A stretch of 27,933 nt of DNA from CAYXVB01 sp964467785 (lineage in GTDB: Bacteria > Bdellovibrionota > UBA1018), in the NCBI GenBank assembly GCA_964467785.1, contig CAYXVB010000031.1, positions 1 through 27,933 of the forward strand, in the 5' to 3' direction. The position numbers were made by a program, and so were the translations under genes. Positions 1 to 7,889 of this stretch are shown here, in pieces (the stretch's first letter is position 1; every line of letters begins with the position of its first letter). The notes beneath the pieces were generated by a model, which worked only from the letters and a program-made list of their open reading frames with translations, searched no databases and was not told the origin of the DNA.

Positions 1-1377
1 CATGCAGAAGTCGACGTCGAAGTCGGGCATCGAGATGCGCTCAGGGTTGATGAAGCGCTCGAACAGGAGATTGAACTCGATGGGGTCGATATCGGTGATG
101 AACAGGCAGTAGGCCACGAGCGAACCCGCGCCCGAGCCGCGGCCGGGCCCCACGGGGATGTCGTTCGCTTTGGCCCAAAGAATGAAATCGGAGACGATGA
201 GGAAGTAACCAGCAAAGCCGGTGCGCTCGATCATCGCGAGCTCTTCCTCGAGTCGCTTTTCGTAATCGATCTTTTTCTCGTCCCAGCCGGGCTTGGCGCG
301 CTTGCCCTCGAACTGAGGAGAAGCAAAGCGCTTTTGGAGGCCTTGGCGGCTCACGTCCTTGAAATAGGCGATGACGTCAAACTCCGCGTCTTTGGCCACG
401 TCGTCGGGGCGGAAGTTCGGGAGGTGATAGATCGGGCGGCCCTTGTCGTCCTTGAACTTGAACTTGAGGTCGCATTTGGCGGCGATCTCCAGGGTCGCGT
501 CGCAGGCGCCCGGAAAGCGCTCGAAACGCTCGCGCATCAGCGCCGGCGGCTTGAGGTAATACTCCGAGGGCACGAGCGATCGTGGCCGGTCAAAGTCGAG
601 GTTGCGCCCGTGCTCGATGCACATGAGCACTTCGTGCGCCTCGGCGTCTTTGGCGTCGAGGTACTGGCAGTCGGTGGTGGCGACGCATTTAACTCCGAAC
701 TTCTCACCCCACTGGAACAGCACGGAGTTGACCTGATCCTGCTCGGGCAGTCCGTTATCCTGCAGCTCCAGATAGAAATCGTCGCCAAAACGCTTTTTGA
801 ACCAGCGCAGGGCCTCAATCGCGGAGTCCTCCTCGCGCATCAGCGCCTTGTAGGGGATCTCCCCTTTCAGGCCGCCCGAGAGCACGATGAGGCCATCCCC
901 CCATTTATCGAGAAGCTCGCGGTCCACGACCGCCCGCCTCAGTGACTGGGCCTGCCCTTTTTGCGGCGGCGGCATGTCGAGGTAGGACTTGGTGATCATC
1001 TGGCAGAGGTTTTGGTAACCCGCCAGGTCCTTGCAGAGGACCACCAATTGATGAAACTTCGGGGCGAGCGTCGCCTGGGAGCCACCTCCACCCGAGGCGG
1101 CCGCGGTGGGCTGGTTGGCCACGGTATTGCGTCCCTGCGGGAGGTAAAAGATCTCGCAGCCGATGATCGGCTTGACGCCCGCGCCTTTGGCCTCGTTGTA
1201 GAAATCCACCGCGCCGAATAGATTGTGCGTGTCCGTGACGGCCACCGCCGACATACCGAGCGAGGTCACGCGCTTGACCAGCGCATCGGTCCAGATCGCG
1301 CCTTGAAGCAAGCTATATTGGGAGTGCAAATGCAGGTGGACGAAGCTCTCGGCCTGCGGTGCGGAACCTTCTGACAT
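1..1377 (-). CDS. dnaE: DNA polymerase III alpha subunit, N-terminal 459 residues (runs off window)
   Basis: Replicative DNA polymerase catalytic subunit. The gene reads leftward from ATG at 1377 and is still open at base 1, so only the N-terminal part is present. The protein opens with a PHP domain, whose first motif HLHLHS lies at residues 14-19. It continues to the start of the polymerase active site: GPGRGSGAG at about 410-418 and PDFDVDF at 451-457. The two aspartates D454 and D456 match the metal-binding pair of C-family polymerases. The active site lies about 50 residues later than in E. coli DnaE, partly because of a Gly-rich insertion near residue 97. An AAAGGG-like ribosome site lies just upstream of the ATG. 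It is the last gene seen in the minus-strand run from miaB, separated from the preceding gene by a 173-bp gap that holds an inverted repeat. The family call is very secure. Confidence 0.97.
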   Translation of the reverse strand, partial: MSEGSAPQAESFVHLHLHSQYSLLQGAIWTDALVKRVTSLGMSAVAVTDTHNLFGAVDFYNEAKGAGVKPIIGCEIFYLPQGRNTVANQPTAAASGGGGSQATLAPKFHQLVVLCKDLAGYQNLCQMITKSYLDMPPPQKGQAQSLRRAVVDRELLDKWGDGLIVLSGGLKGEIPYKALMREEDSAIEALRWFKKRFGDDFYLELQDNGLPEQDQVNSVLFQWGEKFGVKCVATTDCQYLDAKDAEAHEVLMCIEHGRNLDFDRPRSLVPSEYYLKPPALMRERFERFPGACDATLEIAAKCDLKFKFKDDKGRPIYHLPNFRPDDVAKDAEFDVIAYFKDVSRQGLQKRFASPQFEGKRAKPGWDEKKIDYEKRLEEELAMIERTGFAGYFLIVSDFILWAKANDIPVGPGRGSGAGSLVAYCLFITDIDPIEFNLLFERFINPERISMPDFDVDFCM

Positions 1378-1425
1378 TGTACCCTTTTCTTTGCATGTCC
1401 GGGTTGAGTTAGTCCAGTCTCCAGA

Positions 1426-1549
1426 AGGTATCCGCTTCCTTTTTGATGCACGCTGCGTCAGCGCTTTTGTGCGTCGATCCCATCAGCGGCTGAGCCCCAC
1501 GCCTGACGCCGAATTGACGCGATGTGCATCAAAAAGGAAGCGGATACCT
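1426..1549. repeat. 26-bp perfect inverted repeat around a 72-bp core
   Basis: The arms are 1426-1451 and 1524-1549, exact reverse complements (arm begins AGGTATCCGCTTCC and ends TTGATGCAC). Just inside the arms are further complementary words: GCGTCAG at 1455-1461 against CTGACGC at 1503-1509, and another TGACGC at 1515-1520. The right arm starts one base beyond the stop codon of the minus-strand gene at 1551, and the left arm lies about 50 bp upstream of dnaE. There is no T-run, so this is not an ordinary intrinsic terminator. A small non-coding mobile repeat (MITE or REP-like) or a large mRNA stem-loop between two genes are the main alternatives. No second copy was noticed in the window. 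Confidence 0.85.
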
Positions 1550-1550
1550 C

Positions 1551-2210
1551 TCAGCCGCCGCGGACGACGGCGACGTGGGGCGTATGCAGACGGGCGAAGT
1601 AACGCTTTTTGCCAAAGCGGTTGCCGCCGTCATAGACAGCGATCGAATCGCCTGAACGAATCCGATGCGATTCTTTAGGCAGGTACGCGCGAACGGACTT
1701 GCCGCCCGGCAGCTCCACGTGGATCGCTCGCAGGCAAAAGAACCAGCCATAACCATCCCAGGCGACATCCACGGGATGGCCCGCCTTGCCGGTAAATACG
1801 GGCGAGCTTTTCAGCAACGTCTTGCGCCCGTTGCGATAGGTCAGCAGCAATAGGTCGAAGGCGACGAAAAGAAATGCCAGCGCCGCGGCCGGCGGAATCA
1901 AGCCCACGCCCAGACGTCCCCGGAACTTTGACCAGGACTGCTCGCAGCGCTCGGCCTGGAAATCGCTCACCTGCGCGCCCGATTTACAGACTTCCGGGAT
2001 CGCCGCGTATTCCTCGAATAGACGCATATGGTAAGTGCGCGCGACTTCGAGCGTACCCAAGCGCGCGGCGGCGGGATCCCCCGATTGGACGACCACGCCC
2101 ATGACGAAGTAAGCGGCAAAATACACTAGCACTGACGGCAGGAGCGCCGACTTCAGAAAGCGGAGCTTGGGAACGTCGTGAAACGGCGTCTGGGCGGCGT
2201 CCATGCTCAA
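1551..2210 (-). CDS. Hypothetical membrane protein with two transmembrane segments
   Basis: I do not recognise this 219-residue protein. Two hydrophobic segments are visible, at about residues 22-43 and 105-126. Between them is a roughly 60-residue polar loop with two cysteines (C75 and C89), probably periplasmic. The C-terminal ~90 residues after the second segment are basic and beta-like, probably cytoplasmic. The start is TTG at 2210, placed six bases after a GGAG that directly follows the guaA stop codon (TAAGGAG). An ATG two codons later (2204) is a second choice but is 12 bases from that site. The 10-bp gap to guaA suggests co-transcription and translational coupling with it. Nothing in the sequence shows a function. 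Confidence 0.8.
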   Translation of the reverse strand: MSMDAAQTPFHDVPKLRFLKSALLPSVLVYFAAYFVMGVVVQSGDPAAARLGTLEVARTYHMRLFEEYAAIPEVCKSGAQVSDFQAERCEQSWSKFRGRLGVGLIPPAAALAFLFVAFDLLLLTYRNGRKTLLKSSPVFTGKAGHPVDVAWDGYGWFFCLRAIHVELPGGKSVRAYLPKESHRIRSGDSIAVYDGGNRFGKKRYFARLHTPHVAVVRGG

Positions 2211-2220
2211 GCGCGACTCC

Positions 2221-3825
2221 TTATTCCCACTCGATCGTAGCCGGTGGCTTGGACGAGATATCGTAAACCACCCGGTTCACACCGCGCACTTCGTTACAGA
2301 TCTTGGCCGAGACATGCCCGAGAAACTCCGGCTCAAACGGATACCAATCGGCCGTCATCCCGTCGCTCGAGGTGACCGCCCGGAGCGCGACCACGTGGTC
2401 GTGCGTGCGGCCGTCACCCTGCACGCCCACCGAGCGGATCGGGAGGAACACGGCAAAGGCCTGCCAGATGTTGCCGTACAGCCCGTGCTCGCGGATCGCG
2501 TTGATGAAGACCTCGTCGACCTGGCGAAGAATATCGAGATTCTCACGGGTGATGTCACCGATCACGCGCACCGCAAGGCCAGGCCCCGGGAACGGGTGGC
2601 GCTGCAGGAACACCTCGTCGATGCCCAAGTGCTTACCGAGCTCACGGACCTCGTCCTTGAACAGCATGCGCAGCGGCTCGATCAGCTGGAACTTCAGGTC
2701 CTCGGGCAAGCCGCCCACATTATGGTGCGACTTGATCGTGACCGAATGCTTGTGGCCGGGGCTCGACTCGATGACGTCCGGATAAAGCGTGCCCTGCACG
2801 AGGTACTCGGGTTGATGGCCAATGACCTTGGAGACCGCCGCGGCCGCCTCGTCGAACACCGCGATAAACTCGGCGCCGATGATCTTGCGTTTTCTCTCGG
2901 GGTCCGCGACGCCGGCAAGCTTTGTGAGAAAGCGCTCGGAGGCGTCCACGCACGTCACGGGCAAATGGAGCTTCTCGGAGAACATCTTCATCACGCGCTC
3001 CTGCTCCTTGAAACGCAACAGGCCATGGTCGACGAATATGCAGTGCAAGCGGTCGCCGATCGCGCGATGGACGATCGCGGCCGCGACGGTCGAGTCCACG
3101 CCGCCAGAGAGTCCGCAGATCACGTGGGCTCCGGGCTTGACCTGTGAGCGGATCTTCTCGATCAACTCGTCGAGCAACGAGCCCATGTTCCAATCCGCCT
3201 GGAGTCCGGCCATGTCAAAAAGGAAATGCTTAAGAAACTGGATGCCGTGCTCAGTATGCGTGACTTCGGGATGGAATTGCAGGCCCATGGCCGGAAAACC
3301 GGCGCCGGGCGCGGCGCTGGACTCCAGGGTCTCCATGCCGGCGATGATGCCTTGGGCGCTGCGCGCGGTGACGATAAACGAAGGCGGAACCTTCTTGACC
3401 TCGTCCCCGTGGCTCATCCAGGCCTTGAAGCTTGGCGCGATCGCGAACGCGCCGCGCGCGCCGCCCTCACTTTTGACCTCCATGCGTCCGTACTCTCGGA
3501 CACTGCCGCCGACCACTTGGCCGCCCAGGTCGCGCGCCAGCAGTTGCATCCCATAGCAGATTCCCAGGATGGGCAGTCCCGTTTTCCTGGCTTCTTCCAA
3601 AAGGCCGCTCGGAAGTTGCGGCGCACCGATCTCGTAAACCGACGAAGGGCCGCCCGAAAGGATCAGCGCCTTGGGCCCGACCTGCCGGATTCGCTCCAGC
3701 GTCACGTCCCCGGGCAGGATCATCGAGTAGACGCCCAGCTCGCGGACGCGGCGAGCGATCAGCTGCGTGTACTGAGAGCCGTAATCGAGAATCAGGACCG
3801 TGGCATGTTGTTGTTTCGCGGACAT
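2221..3825 (-). CDS. guaA: GMP synthase (glutamine-hydrolysing)
   Basis: Converts XMP to GMP with ATP and glutamine, the last step of guanine nucleotide synthesis in the cytoplasm. The 534-residue protein is of normal length. The N-terminal class I glutamine amidotransferase domain shows the nucleophile in GICYGMQ (C90) and the His/Glu pair in FHPEV (H185, E187). The ATP-pyrophosphatase P-loop SGGVDS is at 240-245. The C-terminal dimerisation domain is complete and ends in the family-typical TIEWE. The start is ATG 3825, with AGGG five bases upstream. The gene lies 46 bp downstream of guaB in the same direction, the classical guaBA order, so both steps from IMP to GMP are likely co-expressed. 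Confidence 0.98.
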   Translation of the reverse strand: MSAKQQHATVLILDYGSQYTQLIARRVRELGVYSMILPGDVTLERIRQVGPKALILSGGPSSVYEIGAPQLPSGLLEEARKTGLPILGICYGMQLLARDLGGQVVGGSVREYGRMEVKSEGGARGAFAIAPSFKAWMSHGDEVKKVPPSFIVTARSAQGIIAGMETLESSAAPGAGFPAMGLQFHPEVTHTEHGIQFLKHFLFDMAGLQADWNMGSLLDELIEKIRSQVKPGAHVICGLSGGVDSTVAAAIVHRAIGDRLHCIFVDHGLLRFKEQERVMKMFSEKLHLPVTCVDASERFLTKLAGVADPERKRKIIGAEFIAVFDEAAAAVSKVIGHQPEYLVQGTLYPDVIESSPGHKHSVTIKSHHNVGGLPEDLKFQLIEPLRMLFKDEVRELGKHLGIDEVFLQRHPFPGPGLAVRVIGDITRENLDILRQVDEVFINAIREHGLYGNIWQAFAVFLPIRSVGVQGDGRTHDHVVALRAVTSSDGMTADWYPFEPEFLGHVSAKICNEVRGVNRVVYDISSKPPATIEWE

Positions 3826-3871
3826 CGTTTCCCTACTTTCAAACTGGCTGCGATTGGAACAAGAGCATAGA

Positions 3872-5401
3872 TCAGCGGCGCGATTCGAGCCGGTAGTTCG
3901 GCGCCTCGATCGTCACGTCGACATCATGCGGATGACTTTCGACCAGGCCCGCGTTGGAAATCCGGACAAACTTGCCCTTCTCCTGCAGCTCGGCGATCGT
4001 CGCCGCCCCACAATAACCCATTCCGGCCCTGAGGCCGCCCAAGAGCTGATATACGTTGAAGGACAGCGAGCCCCGATACGGCACGCGCCCTTCGATACCT
4101 TCCGGGACGAGTTTGCCGACTTCGTCGACATTGTTCTGGAAATAACGATCTTTGGAGCCCTGCGCCTGCGACATCGCTCCCAGGGAGCCCATGCCGCGGT
4201 ACACTTTATAGGAGCGGCCTTGATAGAGGATCGTCTCGCCCGGGGCTTCGTCGGTGCCCGCAAAGAGCGAACCGATCATGCAGACCGAAGCGCCGGCCGC
4301 GAGCGCCTTGGTGACATCGCCCGAGTACTTGATGCCTCCATCGGCGATGATCGGAATTCCCCGCTCGCGCGAAGCCCGCCCGGCCTCCATGATCGCGTAA
4401 AGCTGCGGGACGCCGATACCGGCGACCACGCGCGTAGTGCAGATCGAGCCCGGGCCGATGCCGACCTTGACCGCATCCGCGCCCGCGTCCATCAGGGCTA
4501 ATGCCCCCGCGTAGGTCGCGACGTTGCCCCCGACGACCTCCACCTTGGCGCCAAAGCGTTTCTTCAATGCAGCTACCGCCTCGAGCACCCCGCGCGAATG
4601 ACCGTGAGCGCTGTCCACGAAAAGCACATCTACCCCAGCCTCGACCAGGGCGGCGGCGCGCTCCATGCTTTCAGCGCCGACGCCGACAGCCGCGCCCACC
4701 ATGAGCCGGCCATAGCCGTCTTTGTTGGCATTGGGATATTCTTGCTGCTTTTTGATATCTTTGATGGTGATCAGACCCTTCAGATAGCCCGCGGTGTCGA
4801 CGACGGGGAGCTTTTCGACGCGGTTCTCTTTAAAGATCTGCTTGGCCTGGGCGAGCGTCGTGCCTTCGGGCACGGTCACGAGCGGCATCGGAGTCATGCG
4901 CGCCTGGACGGCCTGGTCGTAGTCGGTCTCAAAACGCAGGTCGCGATTCGTCAAGATGCCCACGAGCTTGTGGCCGCGGGAGTCGCGCTCCGTGACCGGC
5001 ACGCCCGAGATCTTATAAGTACGCATCAGCTCGAGCGCCTGGGAGATCTTGGCATTGCGCTCGATGGTGATCGGATCGAGGATCATCCCCCATTCGCTTT
5101 TCTTGACCTTTTCGACTTCGAAAGCCTGGTCACGGACTGAGAGATTCTTGTGGATGACGCCAAGGCCGCCCTCCTGCGCCATGGTGATCGCGGTCTTGCT
5201 CTCAGTGACCGTATCCATCGCCGCTGAAAGCAGCGGCATCTTGAGGCGGATCTTGCGGGTCAGTTGGGTCTCGAGCGCCACGGCCGAAGGCAGGACCTCG
5301 GAATAGGCGGGAAGCAGCAGCACGTCGTCAAACGTGAGGGCTTCGCCCAGCACCTGGTTTTCGTGATTTCCCAACTCCAGACTGCCGCTGCGATTGCCCA
5401 T
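3872..5401 (-). CDS. guaB: Inosine-5'-monophosphate dehydrogenase
   Basis: Oxidises IMP to XMP with NAD+, the committed step toward GTP. The open frame extends upstream to 5518, but ATG 5401 is chosen. It has GGAGAG about seven bases upstream, gives a 509-residue protein close to the usual length, and avoids overlapping the upstream gene, which ends at 5418. The TIM barrel begins around LTFDDVLLLPAYS (22-34). It is interrupted by a pair of CBS domains at about 110-220. It resumes with the NAD/IMP region and the catalytic loop GIGPGSICTTR, with nucleophile C321. The mobile-flap region follows, and the C-terminus is intact. CBS domains usually bind adenine or guanine nucleotides and modulate activity. 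Confidence 0.98.
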   Translation of the reverse strand: MGNRSGSLELGNHENQVLGEALTFDDVLLLPAYSEVLPSAVALETQLTRKIRLKMPLLSAAMDTVTESKTAITMAQEGGLGVIHKNLSVRDQAFEVEKVKKSEWGMILDPITIERNAKISQALELMRTYKISGVPVTERDSRGHKLVGILTNRDLRFETDYDQAVQARMTPMPLVTVPEGTTLAQAKQIFKENRVEKLPVVDTAGYLKGLITIKDIKKQQEYPNANKDGYGRLMVGAAVGVGAESMERAAALVEAGVDVLFVDSAHGHSRGVLEAVAALKKRFGAKVEVVGGNVATYAGALALMDAGADAVKVGIGPGSICTTRVVAGIGVPQLYAIMEAGRASRERGIPIIADGGIKYSGDVTKALAAGASVCMIGSLFAGTDEAPGETILYQGRSYKVYRGMGSLGAMSQAQGSKDRYFQNNVDEVGKLVPEGIEGRVPYRGSLSFNVYQLLGGLRAGMGYCGAATIAELQEKGKFVRISNAGLVESHPHDVDVTIEAPNYRLESRR

Positions 5402-5417
5402 GATTGTCTCTCCGTCG

Positions 5418-6107
5418 TTAGCTCTTGTCTTCGCGTCCGGAGCCGCCGGCGTTGCCGGGACTGCCAGGCTCCTCGGGATCGGTATGCTCAATATGACCCG
5501 GGTGATACCCCGTTTCAAGTTCTCCGGTCTCTTCGTTCCGAAAACCTTCGACCTGCTCGAGGTCGGAATGGTCCATGCCGACCTTTTTGGCCCCTGGCAC
5601 GTACCGGTAATATTCCATGGCGTCGGCCACGTAATTAGCAGCGCTTTCGGGCAGGAACTGGAGCTCCTCGGGCTTAAGCGGACGGACGACCTTGGCCGGG
5701 GCGCCCATCACGAGCGAGCCGGACGGAACCGTTGTCCCCTTAGTGACCAGCGCGCCAGCGCCCACGATGCAGTCGTCGCCGATGACGGCGTCATCGAGGA
5801 TGATCGCGCCCATTCCGACGAGCACTCGATTGCCAATGGTGCAGCCGTGCAAGGTCGCCCGATGGCCCACCGTCACTTCGTCCCCGATCGTCAACGGACT
5901 CTTGCGCCGCGTGACATGGAGCATCGAATGATCCTGGATATTGGTGCGCGCGCCGATCTTGATCCAGTTGACGTCGCCCCGGATCACGCACTGGAACCAG
6001 ACGCTCGAATGCGAGCCAATCTCCACCTCCCCGATCAGGTCCGCGGAGGGCGCGACAAAAGCAGTCTCATGCACCTTCGGCCAACGCCCGTGATGCGGGA
6101 GGATCAT
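5418..6107 (-). CDS. Gamma-carbonic-anhydrase-like left-handed beta-helix protein
   Basis: A 229-residue protein of the YrdA/PaaY/gamma-carbonic anhydrase family: hexapeptide-repeat trimers, usually with a metal shared between subunits. Repeats run from about residue 15 to 160. Three histidines are where the zinc ligands are expected: LHVT (H64), VGH (H82) and LHGC (H87). A short helical tail follows. After it comes an unusual hydrophilic, acidic, Gly/Pro-containing extension of about 35 residues, not typical of the family. The start codon overlaps the miaB stop by four bases (ATGA), which indicates translational coupling. guaB follows after 16 bp. True carbonic anhydrase activity cannot be inferred, because many family members are inactive or act on other substrates. 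Confidence 0.88.
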   Translation of the reverse strand: MILPHHGRWPKVHETAFVAPSADLIGEVEIGSHSSVWFQCVIRGDVNWIKIGARTNIQDHSMLHVTRRKSPLTIGDEVTVGHRATLHGCTIGNRVLVGMGAIILDDAVIGDDCIVGAGALVTKGTTVPSGSLVMGAPAKVVRPLKPEELQFLPESAANYVADAMEYYRYVPGAKKVGMDHSDLEQVEGFRNEETGELETGYHPGHIEHTDPEEPGSPGNAGGSGREDKS

Positions 6108-7630
6108 TGAAGCGCCTCCGCAAACGCGGGGTTTTCGATCATCTCTCCGGTCAGCGCAAGACTGGAGGATCCGATGATCTTGACGTCCGCGAACTTGCCA
6201 ACGAGATTGCGGGGCGCATCGGACAGGAAATTGACCACACGGCCACAGGTCGTGCGGCCCGTCCAGACGCGATAGCCCTTGGCGGCCGCTTCCGTGTACT
6301 GGGCCGTCATATTCTGATTTTTGGCTTCGCCCTCGACCATGATCTCCATCACCTTTCCCACGCGGGAGGCGTAGCGGGTTTCGGCGATCTTGAGCTGATG
6401 GGCGAGCAAGCGGTTCAAGCGCTCGTTCTTGACCTCGTCCGGCACGTCGTCTTCCAGTTTGGAAGCGCGGGTTCCCGGACGCGGCGAATAGGCAAAGGCA
6501 AAGATATTGTCGTACTGGACGCGATCGAGAAGCCGGAGGGTCTCCTGGAACTCCTCCTCCGTCTCGGTCGGAAACCCAACGATCAGATCGGTGGACAGGC
6601 CCACATCAGGGCAGATCTCACGAAGCCGATCCATCTGCGCGAAGTAGCTCTCAATCTTGTGATGGCGCCCCATCTTGCCGAGCACCCGGTTGCTGCCGCT
6701 CTGCACGGGCAGGTGCAACTGATGGGCAAGGCGAGCGACGCCGCCTTTTTGGGCGGGCTGATAGCATTCGATCAGCTCGTCGGAAAAATCGAGCGGATGC
6801 GAGGAGGTGAAGCGGATGCGTTTTAGCGCCGCACAGCGCGGATCGGTATCGATTGCGCGCAGGAGCTGCGGAAAGTTCTCCTCACCTGCGCGCGGCCCGA
6901 CCTTGCCGATCTGGTTGTGCAGCTCGAGCGGGGCGCGCTCTTTGGTGTTGGGATTGCCTTTGCCGAAGGAGTTGACGTTTTGGCCCAAGAGAGTGACTTC
7001 GCGCATGCCCATCGCCACGAGACGCGCGACGTCGTTGACCACTTCGTCGATGGTGCGCGACTTTTCGCGACCACGGGTGAAGGGCACGATGCAGTAGGTG
7101 CAGAACTTGTCGCAGCCCTTCATGATGTTGACGAAAGCCTGGGCCTGCGCCGCGCGGACCTTGGTCTCGGTCGAGTAGTCCATGGACTTGTCGAACTCGG
7201 TGTAGATCACATGCCGCTCGCCCGACTGCACGCGATGGACGATCTCCGGAAGATTGTCGATCGTGTCGGTGCCGAAGACGAAATCCAGGTAAGGCGCGCG
7301 TTTGAAAAGACCGGCCTTGTCGAGCTGACCCACGCAGCCGCCGACGCCGACGACTGGCCCGGCTTTGCCCGCCTTTTGGCGCTCGCGCTTGATGACATTC
7401 AGGCCGCCCAGCGCGGAGATGGCTTTGTGCACGGCTTTTTCGCGAACGGAGCAGCCGTTGATGATGATCACTTCGGCGTCTTCGGCCTTGTCGGCTTCCA
7501 TCATTCCCCGCTCACCGAGGAGCGCGCTCATGCGCTCGGAGTCCGCCACGTTCATCTGACAACCGAACGTCTTGATGAAGTACTTCTGCGGTTGAACTGC
7601 GGCTGGGGTGCTATTGAGGGTTTCCGACAT
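6104..7630 (-). CDS. miaB: tRNA-2-methylthio-N6-dimethylallyladenosine synthase
   Basis: A radical-SAM methylthiotransferase that converts i6A37 to ms2i6A37 in tRNAs reading codons starting with U. The 508-residue protein has the three-cysteine N-terminal UPF0004 domain (C24 in GCQMN, C60 in NGC, C99 in GGC), which carries the auxiliary 4Fe-4S cluster. The radical-SAM motif CxxxCxxC follows, in GCDKFCTYC (C173, C177, C180), and a TRAM-like domain lies at the end. This combination separates MiaB from RimO and MtaB moderately well. The ATG at 7630 has no convincing Shine-Dalgarno sequence. TATAGAAT lies only about 14 bases upstream and could be a -10 element giving a very short leader, but no good -35 fits it. 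This is the first gene of the minus-strand run toward dnaE. Confidence 0.96.
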   Translation of the reverse strand: MSETLNSTPAAVQPQKYFIKTFGCQMNVADSERMSALLGERGMMEADKAEDAEVIIINGCSVREKAVHKAISALGGLNVIKRERQKAGKAGPVVGVGGCVGQLDKAGLFKRAPYLDFVFGTDTIDNLPEIVHRVQSGERHVIYTEFDKSMDYSTETKVRAAQAQAFVNIMKGCDKFCTYCIVPFTRGREKSRTIDEVVNDVARLVAMGMREVTLLGQNVNSFGKGNPNTKERAPLELHNQIGKVGPRAGEENFPQLLRAIDTDPRCAALKRIRFTSSHPLDFSDELIECYQPAQKGGVARLAHQLHLPVQSGSNRVLGKMGRHHKIESYFAQMDRLREICPDVGLSTDLIVGFPTETEEEFQETLRLLDRVQYDNIFAFAYSPRPGTRASKLEDDVPDEVKNERLNRLLAHQLKIAETRYASRVGKVMEIMVEGEAKNQNMTAQYTEAAAKGYRVWTGRTTCGRVVNFLSDAPRNLVGKFADVKIIGSSSLALTGEMIENPAFAEALQ

Positions 7631-7889
7631 ATGAGAGTGGCGATTCTATACCTGAAAACAATGGGTTCCACCACTCGGGAATAGCCTTCTCCGGAACTTC
7701 AAGTTGGATGTCGGGTGACTCCCGACAATTGCGGCCTATTTCTAAAGCTATTGGCTCATTTCGAAGGGACTTTTGAAAAGTCCCATTAGCCCAATACGAC
7801 TCAGCCCCGACTTCCTTTGAACCTTTAAACGGCGGGCCGGGTCCTGCAATGGACGTCACGTCGAGCGCAGGGTGACTCTCTGAGTCCCT
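7631..7889. other. Intergenic region between the kinase gene and miaB, rich in hairpins
   Basis: No supportable gene in these 259 bp. There are three compact inverted repeats. One is GTCGGG/CCCGAC (7710-7715 and 7721-7726, five-base loop). The second is a 19-bp palindrome GGGACTTTT-G-AAAAGTCCC (7766-7784), whose flanks ATTGG and CCAAT also roughly pair. The third is GACTC-TCT-GAGTC (7874-7886), just after the kinase stop codon. None is followed by a T-run on either strand, so they are not standard intrinsic terminators. They may still end or process the kinase transcript, or bind a regulator upstream of miaB. The miaB promoter should lie here but is not clear. Confidence 0.5.

Noticed and set aside
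2203..3147. Plus-strand open frames opposite guaA, guaB, the carbonic-anhydrase-like gene and miaB
   Set aside because: They lie wholly within securely identified genes on the other strand, with no motif or ribosome site.
5402..5518. Upstream extension of guaB to 5518
   Set aside because: It would overlap the preceding gene by about 100 bases and add 39 residues unlike IMP dehydrogenase; ATG 5401 has a good ribosome site.
7611..7859. 82-codon minus-strand frame upstream of miaB
   Set aside because: GTG start with no Shine-Dalgarno sequence, overlaps the miaB start, no recognisable motif, and runs through several hairpins.
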